Assembly (NCBI GenBank): GCA_904830895.1
Contig: LR882958.1
Span: forward strand, 3,612,001 to 3,676,000
Length of the DNA stretch: 64,000 bases
Origin: Planktothrix rubescens CCAP 1459/22
GTDB taxonomy: Bacteria > Cyanobacteriota > Cyanobacteriia > Cyanobacteriales > Microcoleaceae
Reading direction: 5' to 3'
The first letter of the stretch is position 1, and each line of letters opens with the position of its first letter. Positions 24,471 through 33,015 of the stretch are shown here, piece after piece. The position numbers were made by a program, and so were the translations under genes. Below the pieces are notes generated by a model that saw only the letters and a list, made by a program, of their open reading frames with translations, was not told where the DNA came from and made no database searches.

Positions 24471-24517
24471 GTTGTCACCTCAACTTTACAATAGCCCTAT
24501 TAATTATTAAGTATAAC

Positions 24518-24566
24518 GTTGTTGGGCTTCAGCCCCTAAGTGCTGAGAGTGCTAAAGCACAACAAC
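24518..24566. repeat. Dispersed inverted repeat (GTTGTTG...CAACAAC)
   Basis: GTTGTTG at 24518 pairs with CAACAAC at 24560, enclosing GGGCTTCAGCCC and TGCTGAGAGTGCTAAAGCA hairpins. A partial relative (GAAGCACAACAAC) lies near 37233. It sits between the Uma2 and GHL10 genes. Confidence 0.6.
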
Positions 24567-24580
24567 AAACTATCTTTTGA

Positions 24581-27511
24581 TTAATTTTTTACCCTTCTTT
24601 CTCCATAGCGTAATAACATATTAATACTCGCCAAACGATTTGCCCAACTCGATACTTGATAGGGACGTTCTAAGGCTTGTAAACGCATAGAAATTTGGAA
24701 TTGTTTTTGGAAAGTTGCTAACTTTTCTTGAGCAATTCCTAAAGTTTGAGTAGAAGGATTATCCTCTAACTGTTTTAGGGTTTGTGCTAACTCCTCCGCT
24801 TGAATACTCAAAGATTTTAATTCCTCATCTCGTATCCAAAGTTGTTCATTTCCTAACAGAAAACTCCATTCTCTTTTTAAGGCTAAATAGCGATCATGCG
24901 CCGCAGCAAAGGGCTGGCGATAGGGAATGGGAGGTTGAGTTTTCGAGGAATTATTTTGAGTTCTATGCAAATAGTTTTGGAGATTATTACCAATACTTTC
25001 AGCAGCAAAAATTGAATATCCTCCTGTTGGTAAATCCCGTAAGGATTGTAATTGATCAATCGCCACAATTTCAGGTAGATTTAGTAACTTAATTGATGGA
25101 CTAATTAACGCCGACCCTAACCGTTGTTCCTGGGTTAAGGGCTGAGTAATTCGTTGTAAACGGTTGGTATCCATTGCATAGGTCATCGGAACAATTAAAT
25201 CCACATAACCGTTTTTCGCCCAAACTTCCCATTGTTGTTGAATTTTCATAATCCTTTCCTGTTCAGGATTAGAAAACACCGCCACTGATAAAATTACATT
25301 AGGTTTTTGTTGCTTCAAAAATCGCGAAACTTCTGCAACAAAGGAGGTTATTTGTTCGGTTTTAAATTGCGTCCATTGATTCCATAATTGATTGTTTTTG
25401 GGAGTAATATTAACCGGATCAACTCCTGTTAATTGTTGAAATTGTTCCCGTCCCGCTTTCCCATATCCATAGGTGTAACTTCCGCTTGGATCTTGGAACG
25501 GATAGCGAATATAATCTAATTGCAACCCATCGACATTATAGGCAGTAATTTCATTAATTAAACGCATTAAATACGCCCTAGCTTCCCGGTTGGCGGGATC
25601 AAGATAAACTTTGCGATCGCGGGTATTTCTTAACTCTCCATAATTATTAATATTGATCCAATCAGGATGGGCTTGAATTACCGGACTTAAAAAACTACTG
25701 GGTTGTCCTAACAGTTCATTATGACGGTCATTTCCCACCGCAAAAACCCAGATCCAAGCGTGTAATTCTATCCCCCGTTCATGGGCTAATTTTACCGCCG
25801 ATTCTAATGGGTTCCAACCCTGTATTAAAGGATTTTGCGCGGGCGCGACTCGACTGGGATAAATTGGATAACCTGCATTAATTGTTTCAAAATAAACCGT
25901 ATTAATTCCCGCCGAAGCTAACCGATCAAAAACCTGCGACAGTCCCGCTTCATTTCTGGCTTTAACAATAGTTCCTCGGTCTAACCAAACTGCCCGAATT
26001 TCCGCCCCTAATCGTTCTCCTTCCGTGGGATAATGTTGCCATAATTGTTGACGAATTTCTAACCATTGCTGGCGAGCTTCTGACCAATTTTGCTGTGCGA
26101 CTAATTCGGGAAAATTCTTAATTACTTCTCTAGCTTTAGTAATAATTTGATCGGATTGTTTAAAATTAGCGCTGGCTAAATTTCCTCCTGTTCCTGCTGT
26201 TAATTGAGTGGAAGCAACCTGTAAATTAATTGGAATATTACCGGAATTTGAGGCAATTAAAGCATTTTCAAAACGTCCTAATAAATCTACTAATTCCTGA
26301 CGCATTGCAATGGCAGTTAATTCCTCAATAGGTTGATTTCCGGGCTGCACTTCTAAACCCGCCGGGGCAATTTGTTCGGAAGGGTCAATAAAACCACTCG
26401 GAACCGCCGGAGTATTGGGTAATGTCCGAGTTGCCGTTAGGCTGGGGGCGGGGGGCGTAGTTGAACGCGGGGGGGAAACCGGAGTCTGGGGAAGTATCGC
26501 AGGTGTCACCGGACGTGGAGATGGGACAGTAGCCGTTGGTTGTACCCTTGGTGTCGTGGGCAGGGGTACAGGAATGGGGTTAGCTGGACGAGTGGCTGTT
26601 ACTGGGGCTGTAAAAGCCGGACGGGTGGCCGTTACTGGGGGCGGTGTAGGGGCCGGACGGGTGGCCGTTACTGGGGCTGTAAAAGCCGGAAGGGTGGCCG
26701 TTGCTGGGGGCGGTGTAGGGGCTGGACGGGTGACTGTTGGGGGTGGGACGGGGACGGGCACAGTGGCGACGGGAGTTGTTGTCGGGTTTGTGGCTAAACC
26801 ATGACGACTAACCGCCGCTTGTAACCAAGCAATATCAACATCTGGGGAGGATTGATTTCCCCAGCGCCAGCCTAAATAGGTGGCTTTTTGAGTAGTAATA
26901 ACGGCGGGAGAACTACCACTAGCTTCCCAAATTCCGGCGGTATAACTTTCTAAGGTAGTGGGAATTAAAACTCCCCCTTCAACGGCGTTAGCATTGGCTT
27001 GAATTGGCCCCCAAGTTGTTAGGGAAGCGCAGAGGGGATCTTGAGTTCGACAGCGATTTTTAGCGATTTGGGGTTTAGCGGGAACTGTGAGGGGAAAAGC
27101 CCAATAGGAACCTAAAATTGATCGCAACAATTGACGAACTAAAGGGGTAGATTTTTCTCCGATGGGGCCGCTCGCAATCACCTGTCCGCCTTGTTTTGCC
27201 CACTCTTGCAGGATTTTGGCTTGTTCGGTTTTAATAATAGTTATATTAGGCAGAAATAAAACTCGAATTCCCTGAAGATCGGCGAGGCTTTTGATATTGT
27301 TTAAATCCAGGGTTTGATAAGGTATTCTACTGGCTTTTAAGCGTTGTTCAATGCTATTCCATTCTGTGGTTTGTCCTGAATCACGAATTACCCCTAATCG
27401 GGCATTTATTTGGCTTAAGGAAGTTAGGGGAATTGATAATTGTAAGATTGTACTGGCAAGAGTTCCAAGGATAATCTGTTGGAAAAACGTTTGCGATCGC
27501 CTTTGCACCAT
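24581..27511 (-). CDS. GHL10-type (family 10-like) glycoside hydrolase, large secreted
   Basis: 976 residues. Signal peptide-like start (FFQQIILGTLASTILQLSIPL, about 9-30), an N-terminal glutamine-amidotransferase-like domain (GIRVLFLPNITIIKTEQAKI near 75), a Pro/Thr/Ala-rich linker with 23-residue tandem repeats (about 235-370), then the PF02638-type domain: RAVWLDRGTIVKARNEAGL near 504, DRLASAGINTVYFETIN, HAWIWVFAVGND, and DGLQLDYIRYPF near 657, the likely catalytic acidic strand. A helical C-terminus follows. Predicted to act on envelope or extracellular glycans. The catalytic assignment is by family only. Confidence 0.88.
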   Translation of the reverse strand: MVQRRSQTFFQQIILGTLASTILQLSIPLTSLSQINARLGVIRDSGQTTEWNSIEQRLKASRIPYQTLDLNNIKSLADLQGIRVLFLPNITIIKTEQAKILQEWAKQGGQVIASGPIGEKSTPLVRQLLRSILGSYWAFPLTVPAKPQIAKNRCRTQDPLCASLTTWGPIQANANAVEGGVLIPTTLESYTAGIWEASGSSPAVITTQKATYLGWRWGNQSSPDVDIAWLQAAVSRHGLATNPTTTPVATVPVPVPPPTVTRPAPTPPPATATLPAFTAPVTATRPAPTPPPVTATRPAFTAPVTATRPANPIPVPLPTTPRVQPTATVPSPRPVTPAILPQTPVSPPRSTTPPAPSLTATRTLPNTPAVPSGFIDPSEQIAPAGLEVQPGNQPIEELTAIAMRQELVDLLGRFENALIASNSGNIPINLQVASTQLTAGTGGNLASANFKQSDQIITKAREVIKNFPELVAQQNWSEARQQWLEIRQQLWQHYPTEGERLGAEIRAVWLDRGTIVKARNEAGLSQVFDRLASAGINTVYFETINAGYPIYPSRVAPAQNPLIQGWNPLESAVKLAHERGIELHAWIWVFAVGNDRHNELLGQPSSFLSPVIQAHPDWININNYGELRNTRDRKVYLDPANREARAYLMRLINEITAYNVDGLQLDYIRYPFQDPSGSYTYGYGKAGREQFQQLTGVDPVNITPKNNQLWNQWTQFKTEQITSFVAEVSRFLKQQKPNVILSVAVFSNPEQERIMKIQQQWEVWAKNGYVDLIVPMTYAMDTNRLQRITQPLTQEQRLGSALISPSIKLLNLPEIVAIDQLQSLRDLPTGGYSIFAAESIGNNLQNYLHRTQNNSSKTQPPIPYRQPFAAAHDRYLALKREWSFLLGNEQLWIRDEELKSLSIQAEELAQTLKQLEDNPSTQTLGIAQEKLATFQKQFQISMRLQALERPYQVSSWANRLASINMLLRYGERRVKN
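26595..26732. repeat. 69-bp coding minisatellite in the GHL10 linker
   Basis: Two consecutive 69-bp units (26595-26663 and 26664-26732), each made of a 33-base and a 36-base subunit, encode the 23-residue TRPAPTPPPxTATxPAFTAPVTA linker repeats. In-frame and GC-rich compared with the surroundings. Confidence 0.9.
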
Positions 27512-27722
27512 TGGTTTATATTAGTTTTTTGATGATCAAAAATCTTTTGAGATAGCATAAATAGACAGAATTGTCAAGTCTTTTTTTAGGCTAAACCTGA
27601 AATTCTGCCAAATTCTCTCTCTTTCCAACTCCACACCTCAAAAATTGGACAAGGATTATACAAATCTTCAATATTCTACCAGGCATCTGTATTGAAGGGA
27701 AGCGAACTAGGAAAATATCTAA

Positions 27723-27821
27723 TTATCCACTAATATCAGTAATTTTTTTAAATAGGCGATCGCAATAAGATACTTTTTTTTCATCACCCCCACCTTCTAC
27801 ATAAATCCGAATTTCTCCCAT
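27723..27821 (-). pseudogene. Truncated DUF4276-like (TOPRIM-type) gene
   Basis: A 32-codon frame reads MGEIRIYVEGGGDEKKVSYC and ends at 27723. The opening IRIYVEGGGD is the characteristic first strand and acidic/glycine loop of DUF4276 TOPRIM-like proteins, normally about 200 residues long. The rest is missing or decayed toward 27660. Part of the 430-base remnant field between GHL10 and the MITE. Confidence 0.55.
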
Positions 27822-27863
27822 CGATTTCCTCCAATTTCTCCCATCCGCCATAAATCCCCTAAG

Positions 27864-27920
27864 CTATAATTTTCTAGCCAATCTTTCAGAAGCTTCAATT
27901 AATAATTTAGTAGAAAGAAA
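27864..27920 (-). pseudogene. C-terminal scrap of the gene upstream of DUF4276
   Basis: Reads FLSTKLLIEASERLARKL then a stop, directly ahead of the DUF4276 remnant. DUF4276 genes usually follow an AAA ATPase gene, and this helical tail would suit its end, but it is too short to identify. Its 5' side is cut near the MITE at 27942. Confidence 0.3.
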
Positions 27921-27941
27921 TTAACTATCCTCAGTCCCATC

Positions 27942-28080
27942 GGTTGAAACCGTGGCTACACAAACAAAACCCACCGGCGCGGGTTTCAAACCTTTGATTA
28001 AACCTTTGATTAAACCCTTGTTAAAAAGAAGTTAAAAGTCCGCGCAGGCGGACTTCGGTTGTGTAGCCACGATTTCAATC
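27942..28080. mobile_element. 139-bp MITE with 22-bp inverted ends
   Basis: Ends GGTTGAAACCGTGGCTACAC (plus AA) at 27942-27963 and the near-exact complement at 28059-28080. The inside holds GGCGCGGGTTT and GTCCGCGCAGGCGGAC hairpins and a short direct repeat (AAACCTTTGATT twice). Typical of dispersed non-autonomous cyanobacterial elements. No coding capacity. Confidence 0.75.
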
Positions 28081-28093
28081 GCTGGACGCTGAT

Positions 28094-28141
28094 TGATCAT
28101 GGTCTGTACTGATCATGGTCTGTACTGATCATGGTCTGTAC
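28094..28141. repeat. Three exact 16-bp tandem repeats
   Basis: TGATCATGGTCTGTAC is repeated three times without change, just right of the MITE and 16 bases from the GMC oxidoreductase stop. Exact identity suggests recent slippage. Each unit holds a TGATCA palindrome. Confidence 0.95.
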
Positions 28142-28156
28142 CCACCATAAGCGCTA

Positions 28157-29665
28157 TTACAACCGCTCAATTAAACGATCGCCTACTCGCAGCGCATTAG
28201 CAATAATTGTCAAAGCGGGACTAACCCCAGCATTAGATGGAAAGAAACTACCATCTACCACATAGAGATTATCGAGATCGTGAGCGCGACAGTTGGGATC
28301 TAATACCGAAGTTTGAGGATCATCGCCAAAACGACAAGTACCACACTGATTGGCCATCACCTGAATCGGCACTTCACCACGGGGATGTAATACCCCCTGT
28401 TGAAAGCCTTCCAGTTGTTTTTCAATAGTTTTTAAAACTTCAGTCCAGCGATAAATTAAGCGATCATGTGCCTCGTTGTTGTTGGCACTATAGTCAATAA
28501 ATAGTTTTCCCCCTTCAAACCGGACTCGGTTATTCGGATCGGGTAAATCTTCCGTTTGCGCCCACCAACCGATAGAATGGGTTGCCAACTGCTTTAATCC
28601 AAAACCGGGCATAAATTTTGCCAGTAGGGAAAACATCGGTGGCGCTTCGGCGAAAATTATATCGGTCAGCAGTCCGCCGGAGTTGTGAATATGTCCCATA
28701 GGATAAGGGAAATCGTCATCGCCCCAATAGAAATCATTCACACAGACTGTCTTTTGAAACGCTCCAGAATTGGGTTTGGTACTCAGTTGTACTACTACGG
28801 TCATCAGGCTTTTCATTAAATTCCGCCCCACCAGACCCGAACTATTGGCCAAACCGTTGGGATGGCGATCGCTCACCGAACGCAACAACAACGCCGCCGA
28901 GTTCACCGCACCGCAAGCCAACACCACAATATCCCCTAGAAACAGATGGGATTGTCCATCGATCTCAGCTTGCACCCCTTTCACCACCCGACCCGATGGA
29001 TTTATGTGCAGACGAACCACCTTCGCCCCGGTTTTCAGGGTAACATTAGGATGGGTTAAGGCGGGAGCAATGCCACTAACTTCCGAATCGTTGGTAGGAT
29101 CGTCATCCTGGCGGGTAAGAGCTAAAGGCAAAGGAGCAGGATGAAGACCAAGTTTAGCGATCGCTTCATAGATTTGGGCGACTTGGGGTTCGGTAGCCAC
29201 TGCTGGGAAGGGATAATCGCCACTACGGGGAGGTTCGGTCGGATCGTCATTTGCCTGACCATGAACCTTATACAGCGTTTCAGCTTCTGTATAGTAGGGT
29301 TCAAAATCTGAGTATTTCAAACACCATTCCGGGGAAATTCCCCCCTGATGTTGGACAGTTTCAAAATCCCCTTCCCGAAATCGGAGTAAGGCGGCGCCAT
29401 AGATTTTGGTATTACCACCAACTGCATAATTCATTTGGGGCGAAAACGGTTCTCCGGCGCTGTCATACCACTGTTCCGGGGCATGATAGCGATCGCGTTT
29501 GAAGATATCGACATGACTGCGATTCTGTTCCTCCAGGGGCATAAAATCCCCCCGCTCCAAAATCAATATCTTCTTTCCGGTAGAGGCTAACTTATAGGCG
29601 AGAGTTCCTCCCCCCGCGCCCGTACCAATAATAATTAGATCGTAGGATTGGTCATCAATAATCAT
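28157..29665 (-). CDS. GMC family flavoprotein oxidoreductase
   Basis: 502 residues. FAD-binding Rossmann motif LIIIGTGAGGGTLAYKLASTG (residues 10-30) and GDFMPLEEQ after it; NYAVGGNTKIYGAALLRF near 80 is the GMC signature; the C-terminal DNLYVVDGSFFPSNAGVSPALTI near 467 holds the conserved Gly-Val-Asn/Ser-Pro FAD block. NQCGTCRFG near 440 adds a CxxC pair, as in membrane dehydrogenase flavin subunits such as gluconate or fructose dehydrogenase. Substrate is an alcohol or sugar, unknown. It lies 44 bases after cydB on the same strand, suggesting electrons from its substrate enter the quinone pool emptied by the oxidases; this is inference. Confidence 0.9.
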   Translation of the reverse strand: MIIDDQSYDLIIIGTGAGGGTLAYKLASTGKKILILERGDFMPLEEQNRSHVDIFKRDRYHAPEQWYDSAGEPFSPQMNYAVGGNTKIYGAALLRFREGDFETVQHQGGISPEWCLKYSDFEPYYTEAETLYKVHGQANDDPTEPPRSGDYPFPAVATEPQVAQIYEAIAKLGLHPAPLPLALTRQDDDPTNDSEVSGIAPALTHPNVTLKTGAKVVRLHINPSGRVVKGVQAEIDGQSHLFLGDIVVLACGAVNSAALLLRSVSDRHPNGLANSSGLVGRNLMKSLMTVVVQLSTKPNSGAFQKTVCVNDFYWGDDDFPYPMGHIHNSGGLLTDIIFAEAPPMFSLLAKFMPGFGLKQLATHSIGWWAQTEDLPDPNNRVRFEGGKLFIDYSANNNEAHDRLIYRWTEVLKTIEKQLEGFQQGVLHPRGEVPIQVMANQCGTCRFGDDPQTSVLDPNCRAHDLDNLYVVDGSFFPSNAGVSPALTIIANALRVGDRLIERL

Positions 29666-29709
29666 GTAAATTATCCTCTTGATATTACAGATTTATTCCT
29701 AATTTTATC

Positions 29710-30723
29710 TTAAAATTCCCCAGTAATTTTGCCCCGAAAAACGATATAGTTATAGACATTGTAGGACAGGACAATTGGAATTAAAAACCCGATAAAAGTC
29801 AGCATAAAAACCAGGGAACTAGGGGCAGCCGCAGCTTGGTAAATAGTGACACTGGGAGGAATTATTTTGGGAAAAATCACAAATCCCAACCCAATAAATG
29901 ATAGGGAAAAAACCAAAAATGTCCAAATCAGAGGGGCATTTTCTTCTCGATATTTCAGACTTCTGAGCAACAATCCTATTAGTAAGATACCCAAAATAGG
30001 AATCAGTCCAAAAATATAAATCAGAGGAGCGGTAAAGAGTTGTTCTCTGGCTTGTTCAGAAAAAACTGGGGTCGTAATGGTGATAAAAACCGCACCTACT
30101 AAGGTTGTCCAAGTCGCAATTGTTGCTGTTTTATAGTAAGTATTTTGCAACTCGCCACTGGTTTTGAGAATCAAATAAGTAGAGCCAATCAGCACATAAC
30201 CTTGAATTAAGGTAAGAGCAACTATCACCGAGCGCCAGGTAAGCCAATCCCAAATTCCCCCAGCAAAGTGTCCCGCAGCATCTACAGTAATTCCTTCAAA
30301 GACGCTACCCAGAGCAAATCCTTGACCTAAAGCAGCTAAAAAACTACCAACCCCAAAGGTGATATTCCAAATTAGTTTGCGCTCGGCGTTTTCTCGAAAT
30401 TCAAAGGAAACTGCTCGCAAAATTAAGCCAACTACCATAATCACGGCGGGTAAATACAAGGCGTTGAGAATGGTAGCATAAGCCAGAGGAAAAGCGCCGA
30501 AAAGCGATCCTCCCATTAGGATTAACCAAGTTTCATTCGCATCCCAAACATTCCCCAAACTTGTCATCAAAATACTACGACGTTCCTCACTAGAAGCGGT
30601 GAGAGAAAGAATCCCCACACCGAGATCGAAACCATCGAGTAACACATAAAGAAATAGAAACAATCCCAAGATAAAAAACCAAACTTGGGGAAGGAAATGT
30701 TGTAAAGGTTGCAAGGGTTCCAT
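29710..30723 (-). CDS. cydB: Cytochrome bd-type quinol oxidase subunit II
   Basis: 337 residues, about eight membrane helices. The first helix carries LFLFLYVLLDGFDLGVGIL, the family signature, followed by GNVWDANETWLILMGGSLFGAFP near residue 57. CydB stabilises the haem core formed by CydA and has no haem ligands of its own except a proton path. Follows cydA after a 147-base gap holding a strong hairpin. Confidence 0.96.
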   Translation of the reverse strand: MEPLQPLQHFLPQVWFFILGLFLFLYVLLDGFDLGVGILSLTASSEERRSILMTSLGNVWDANETWLILMGGSLFGAFPLAYATILNALYLPAVIMVVGLILRAVSFEFRENAERKLIWNITFGVGSFLAALGQGFALGSVFEGITVDAAGHFAGGIWDWLTWRSVIVALTLIQGYVLIGSTYLILKTSGELQNTYYKTATIATWTTLVGAVFITITTPVFSEQAREQLFTAPLIYIFGLIPILGILLIGLLLRSLKYREENAPLIWTFLVFSLSFIGLGFVIFPKIIPPSVTIYQAAAAPSSLVFMLTFIGFLIPIVLSYNVYNYIVFRGKITGEF

Positions 30724-30818
30724 TTTAGACTCCGATTAACTCAACTTAAATTTTAAGTAAAAATGCCTTTTGCATTTGTCATTAGTTATTTTCCAATCAC
30801 CAACAACAGTTGATTTAG

Positions 30819-30857
30819 GTATATTGTTGTGTCGAGAGCTATGACACAACAATATAC
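30819..30857 (-). promoter_or_regulatory. 15-bp perfect hairpin in the cydA-cydB gap
   Basis: GTATATTGTTGTGTC (30819-30833) and its exact complement (30843-30857) enclose a nine-base loop. On the minus-strand transcript no T-run follows, so it is not a standard terminator; it may stabilise or attenuate between cydA and cydB, or be a relic of the GTTGTTG-type dispersed repeat. Confidence 0.55.
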
Positions 30858-30870
30858 TTTTTATTGCGAT

Positions 30871-32316
30871 CTATTGCTGTGCTTCTGTTGGGCGGCGATC
30901 GCGTTCATGTTGTGCTAATTCTGTATTCACGATGGCTTCAGCAATTTGACCAGGAATAGGCAAGGTTAAATTTGGGCCTTTGACCACAATTCGACTGGCA
31001 AAATAAAGGGTTGTAAACAAAAACACGAGATACATACTCGTCAAACCGAGTAAGGAAAATAACACTTCCCCCGCAGGTAAATGGGATGCCGAATCAAGGG
31101 TTCTTAACTCTCCGTAAACAATCCAAGGTTGTCGTCCTACACAACGAACAATCCAACCTGTTTCTACGGCAATATAACCTAAAGGTGCAGCAAAAATCCA
31201 AGCCCGCATCAGCCATTTCTGTTGAGTAATCGTACTTGCCGATAGTTTACCGCGCAGCCATTGCACCACAGTTACAAACATCAAGCCTGCGAAAAATAAG
31301 CCAATGGCTACCATGATCCGAAAAGAATAGTAAATTAAACCCACCATGTGCGGACGATCAGCAGATTTCCATTCTTTTAATCCTTTAATAGGATCGGGTA
31401 ACGTTGGTTTTAGTTCTAGTAAATAACTTAATGCCCCAGGAATTTTTACCTCCCAATTGTTTTGTTCCGCTTGCTCATTGGGGGAAGCGATCACACTCCA
31501 AGCAGCAGGTTCTCCCGCCGGAACAGTTTCCCATTGTGCTTCCATTGCTGCCAATTTAGTAGGCTGATAGTGATAGACTTGTTCCGCACTCAAATGTCCG
31601 ACGAAAATTTGTAAAGGAGCGATAATGATCGTTACAGCGAGGATAACTTTGAGCGATCGCCCAAAAAACTCAGCATGGCGTTGATTCAAGATATACCAAG
31701 CACTAATTCCCCCAATCACAAACAGAGATGTCTCCAATGTTGCAAAGAACATATGGAGAAAACTGTTAACCATGAACGGATTAGCGATCGCCGCAAAATA
31801 ATCCTGAACCACAAACTTACCATTGACAAATTCCCCACCCGCAGGGGTTTGTAGCCAAGAATTCGCCGACAAAATCCAAAAAGTAGAAAGATTAGCTCCA
31901 AAGGCCACCAAAATAGTCGCAATCCAATGAATGAATGGCGGCACGCGATTCCAGCCAAACAGCATAATGCCTAAGAAACTCGCCTCTAGCATAAATGCCA
32001 TTGTGCCTTCAAAACCTAGCACCGTACCCAAAAAATCACCCACAGCCTCTGAAAAAGGAGCCCAGTTCAGCCCAAACTGAAACGCCATCGGCAATCCCGT
32101 TGCCACACCAATGCCAAAATTCAAGACATATAACTTCGACCAAAAACGGGCATGATGGTAATAATCAATATTCCGAGTTTTTAGCCACAACCCTTCAATA
32201 ATCACCAGATAAATCCCCATTCCGGTTGTCAAAACCGGCCAGAGCATATGGAAAATTGCGGTCATCGCAAATTGAATCCGCGATAGAGCGACTGTATCCG
32301 AAAGTAAGTTGGTCAT
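30871..32316 (-). CDS. cydA: Cytochrome bd-type quinol oxidase subunit I
   Basis: 481 residues. It oxidises plastoquinol and reduces oxygen to water. N-terminal haem ligand region RIQFAMTAIFHMLWPVL; GLPMAFQFGLNWAPFSEAVGDFLGTVLGFEG near 80 with the conserved glutamates; Q-loop SAEQVYHYQPTKLAAMEAQWET near 235 is of the short, CIO-like kind; GRQPWIVYGELRT near 392 is invariant. Length and Q-loop fit cyanobacterial Cyd. It follows ctaE after 72 bases that contain heptamer-like repeats, so the two oxidases may share a transcript. Confidence 0.96.
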   Translation of the reverse strand: MTNLLSDTVALSRIQFAMTAIFHMLWPVLTTGMGIYLVIIEGLWLKTRNIDYYHHARFWSKLYVLNFGIGVATGLPMAFQFGLNWAPFSEAVGDFLGTVLGFEGTMAFMLEASFLGIMLFGWNRVPPFIHWIATILVAFGANLSTFWILSANSWLQTPAGGEFVNGKFVVQDYFAAIANPFMVNSFLHMFFATLETSLFVIGGISAWYILNQRHAEFFGRSLKVILAVTIIIAPLQIFVGHLSAEQVYHYQPTKLAAMEAQWETVPAGEPAAWSVIASPNEQAEQNNWEVKIPGALSYLLELKPTLPDPIKGLKEWKSADRPHMVGLIYYSFRIMVAIGLFFAGLMFVTVVQWLRGKLSASTITQQKWLMRAWIFAAPLGYIAVETGWIVRCVGRQPWIVYGELRTLDSASHLPAGEVLFSLLGLTSMYLVFLFTTLYFASRIVVKGPNLTLPIPGQIAEAIVNTELAQHERDRRPTEAQQ

Positions 32317-32319
32317 AAG

Positions 32320-32378
32320 AATTATGAATTACGAATTACGAATGGGTAATTAACTGCTAACTGATGACTGATGACTGA
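32320..32378. repeat. Heptamer-type repeats between ctaE and cydA
   Basis: Contains GAATTAC-type heptamers (GAATTACGAATTACGAATGGG) followed by CTGATGA repeats (CTGATGACTGATGACTGATT). Same family as the CGTAATT units at 16457. It lies in the junction between the two oxidase gene sets. Confidence 0.75.
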
Positions 32379-32388
32379 TTTTTTAGGG

Positions 32389-33015
32389 CTACTGCCAGAG
32401 GTAAATCAAAATGAACAAAATAATCCAGATCACATCAACAAAGTGCCAAAAAATGGAGGTTGCTGCTACCCCAAATTCGCCTTTGTCGTAATTTCCAGGA
32501 ATAAACGATCGCCCCAACATAATTGTCTGTAATAGCACTCCCGTGAACACATGAAGACCATGAAATCCGGTCAGCAAATAAAAACTGCCACCAAATACAC
32601 CATCGGTAAAACCAAAGGGGAGACTACGCCATTCCACCGCCTGACCATACAAGAAATAACTGCCCATGATCATTGTCAACAGCCAGAATGCTCGAAAACC
32701 CCAGAGATTCTTAACGTGCAGAAAACGTTCAGCAATATAGATCACAAAACTACTAGAAACCAACACCACTGTATTAATAGCTGGATCGCGGATTTCTAGC
32801 CCAGTAAAACCGAGAGGTAACCACTCTAAAGCGGTAGTCTTGTAAACAATATACCCCGTAAAAAAGCTCAGGAAAATTACACTTTCCGACAGCAAAAATA
32901 CGATGAAGCCAAACATACTATTACCCGCTTCATCGTGGGTATGGGCGACTGTTCCATGCCCTTCTAAGGCATGACTTGAGACTACATTGAGAGCATCAAT
33001 ATCAGTGGGATTCAT
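32389..33015 (-). CDS. ctaE: Haem-copper oxidase subunit III (ARTO type)
   Basis: 208 residues from the ATG at 33015 (MNPTDIDALNVVSSHALEGH); an upstream in-frame start at 33072 lies within ctaD and gives an unlikely Arg/Trp-rich leader. Five membrane segments, with FGFIVFLLSESVIFLSFFTGYIVY and FYLLTGFHGLHVFTGVLL carrying the family Glu and His residues. Overlaps ctaD by 14 bases, so translation is coupled. Structural subunit flanking the oxygen entry path. Confidence 0.94.
   Translation of the reverse strand: MNPTDIDALNVVSSHALEGHGTVAHTHDEAGNSMFGFIVFLLSESVIFLSFFTGYIVYKTTALEWLPLGFTGLEIRDPAINTVVLVSSSFVIYIAERFLHVKNLWGFRAFWLLTMIMGSYFLYGQAVEWRSLPFGFTDGVFGGSFYLLTGFHGLHVFTGVLLQTIMLGRSFIPGNYDKGEFGVAATSIFWHFVDVIWIILFILIYLWQ

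Noticed and set aside
24784-25092. 102-codon plus-strand frame inside the GHL10 gene
   Set aside because: Antisense shadow of a well-supported gene.
26415-26804. Long plus-strand frame rich in Gly/Val/Ala (RVAVTGxxVGAG repeats)
   Set aside because: It is the complement of the Pro/Thr-rich linker repeats in the GHL10 gene; repeat composition alone keeps it open and no ribosome site is seen.
28094-28141. Three 16-bp repeats as operator sites or iterons
   Set aside because: They abut a MITE at a gene 3' end with no replication or regulatory gene nearby; slippage is the simpler reading.
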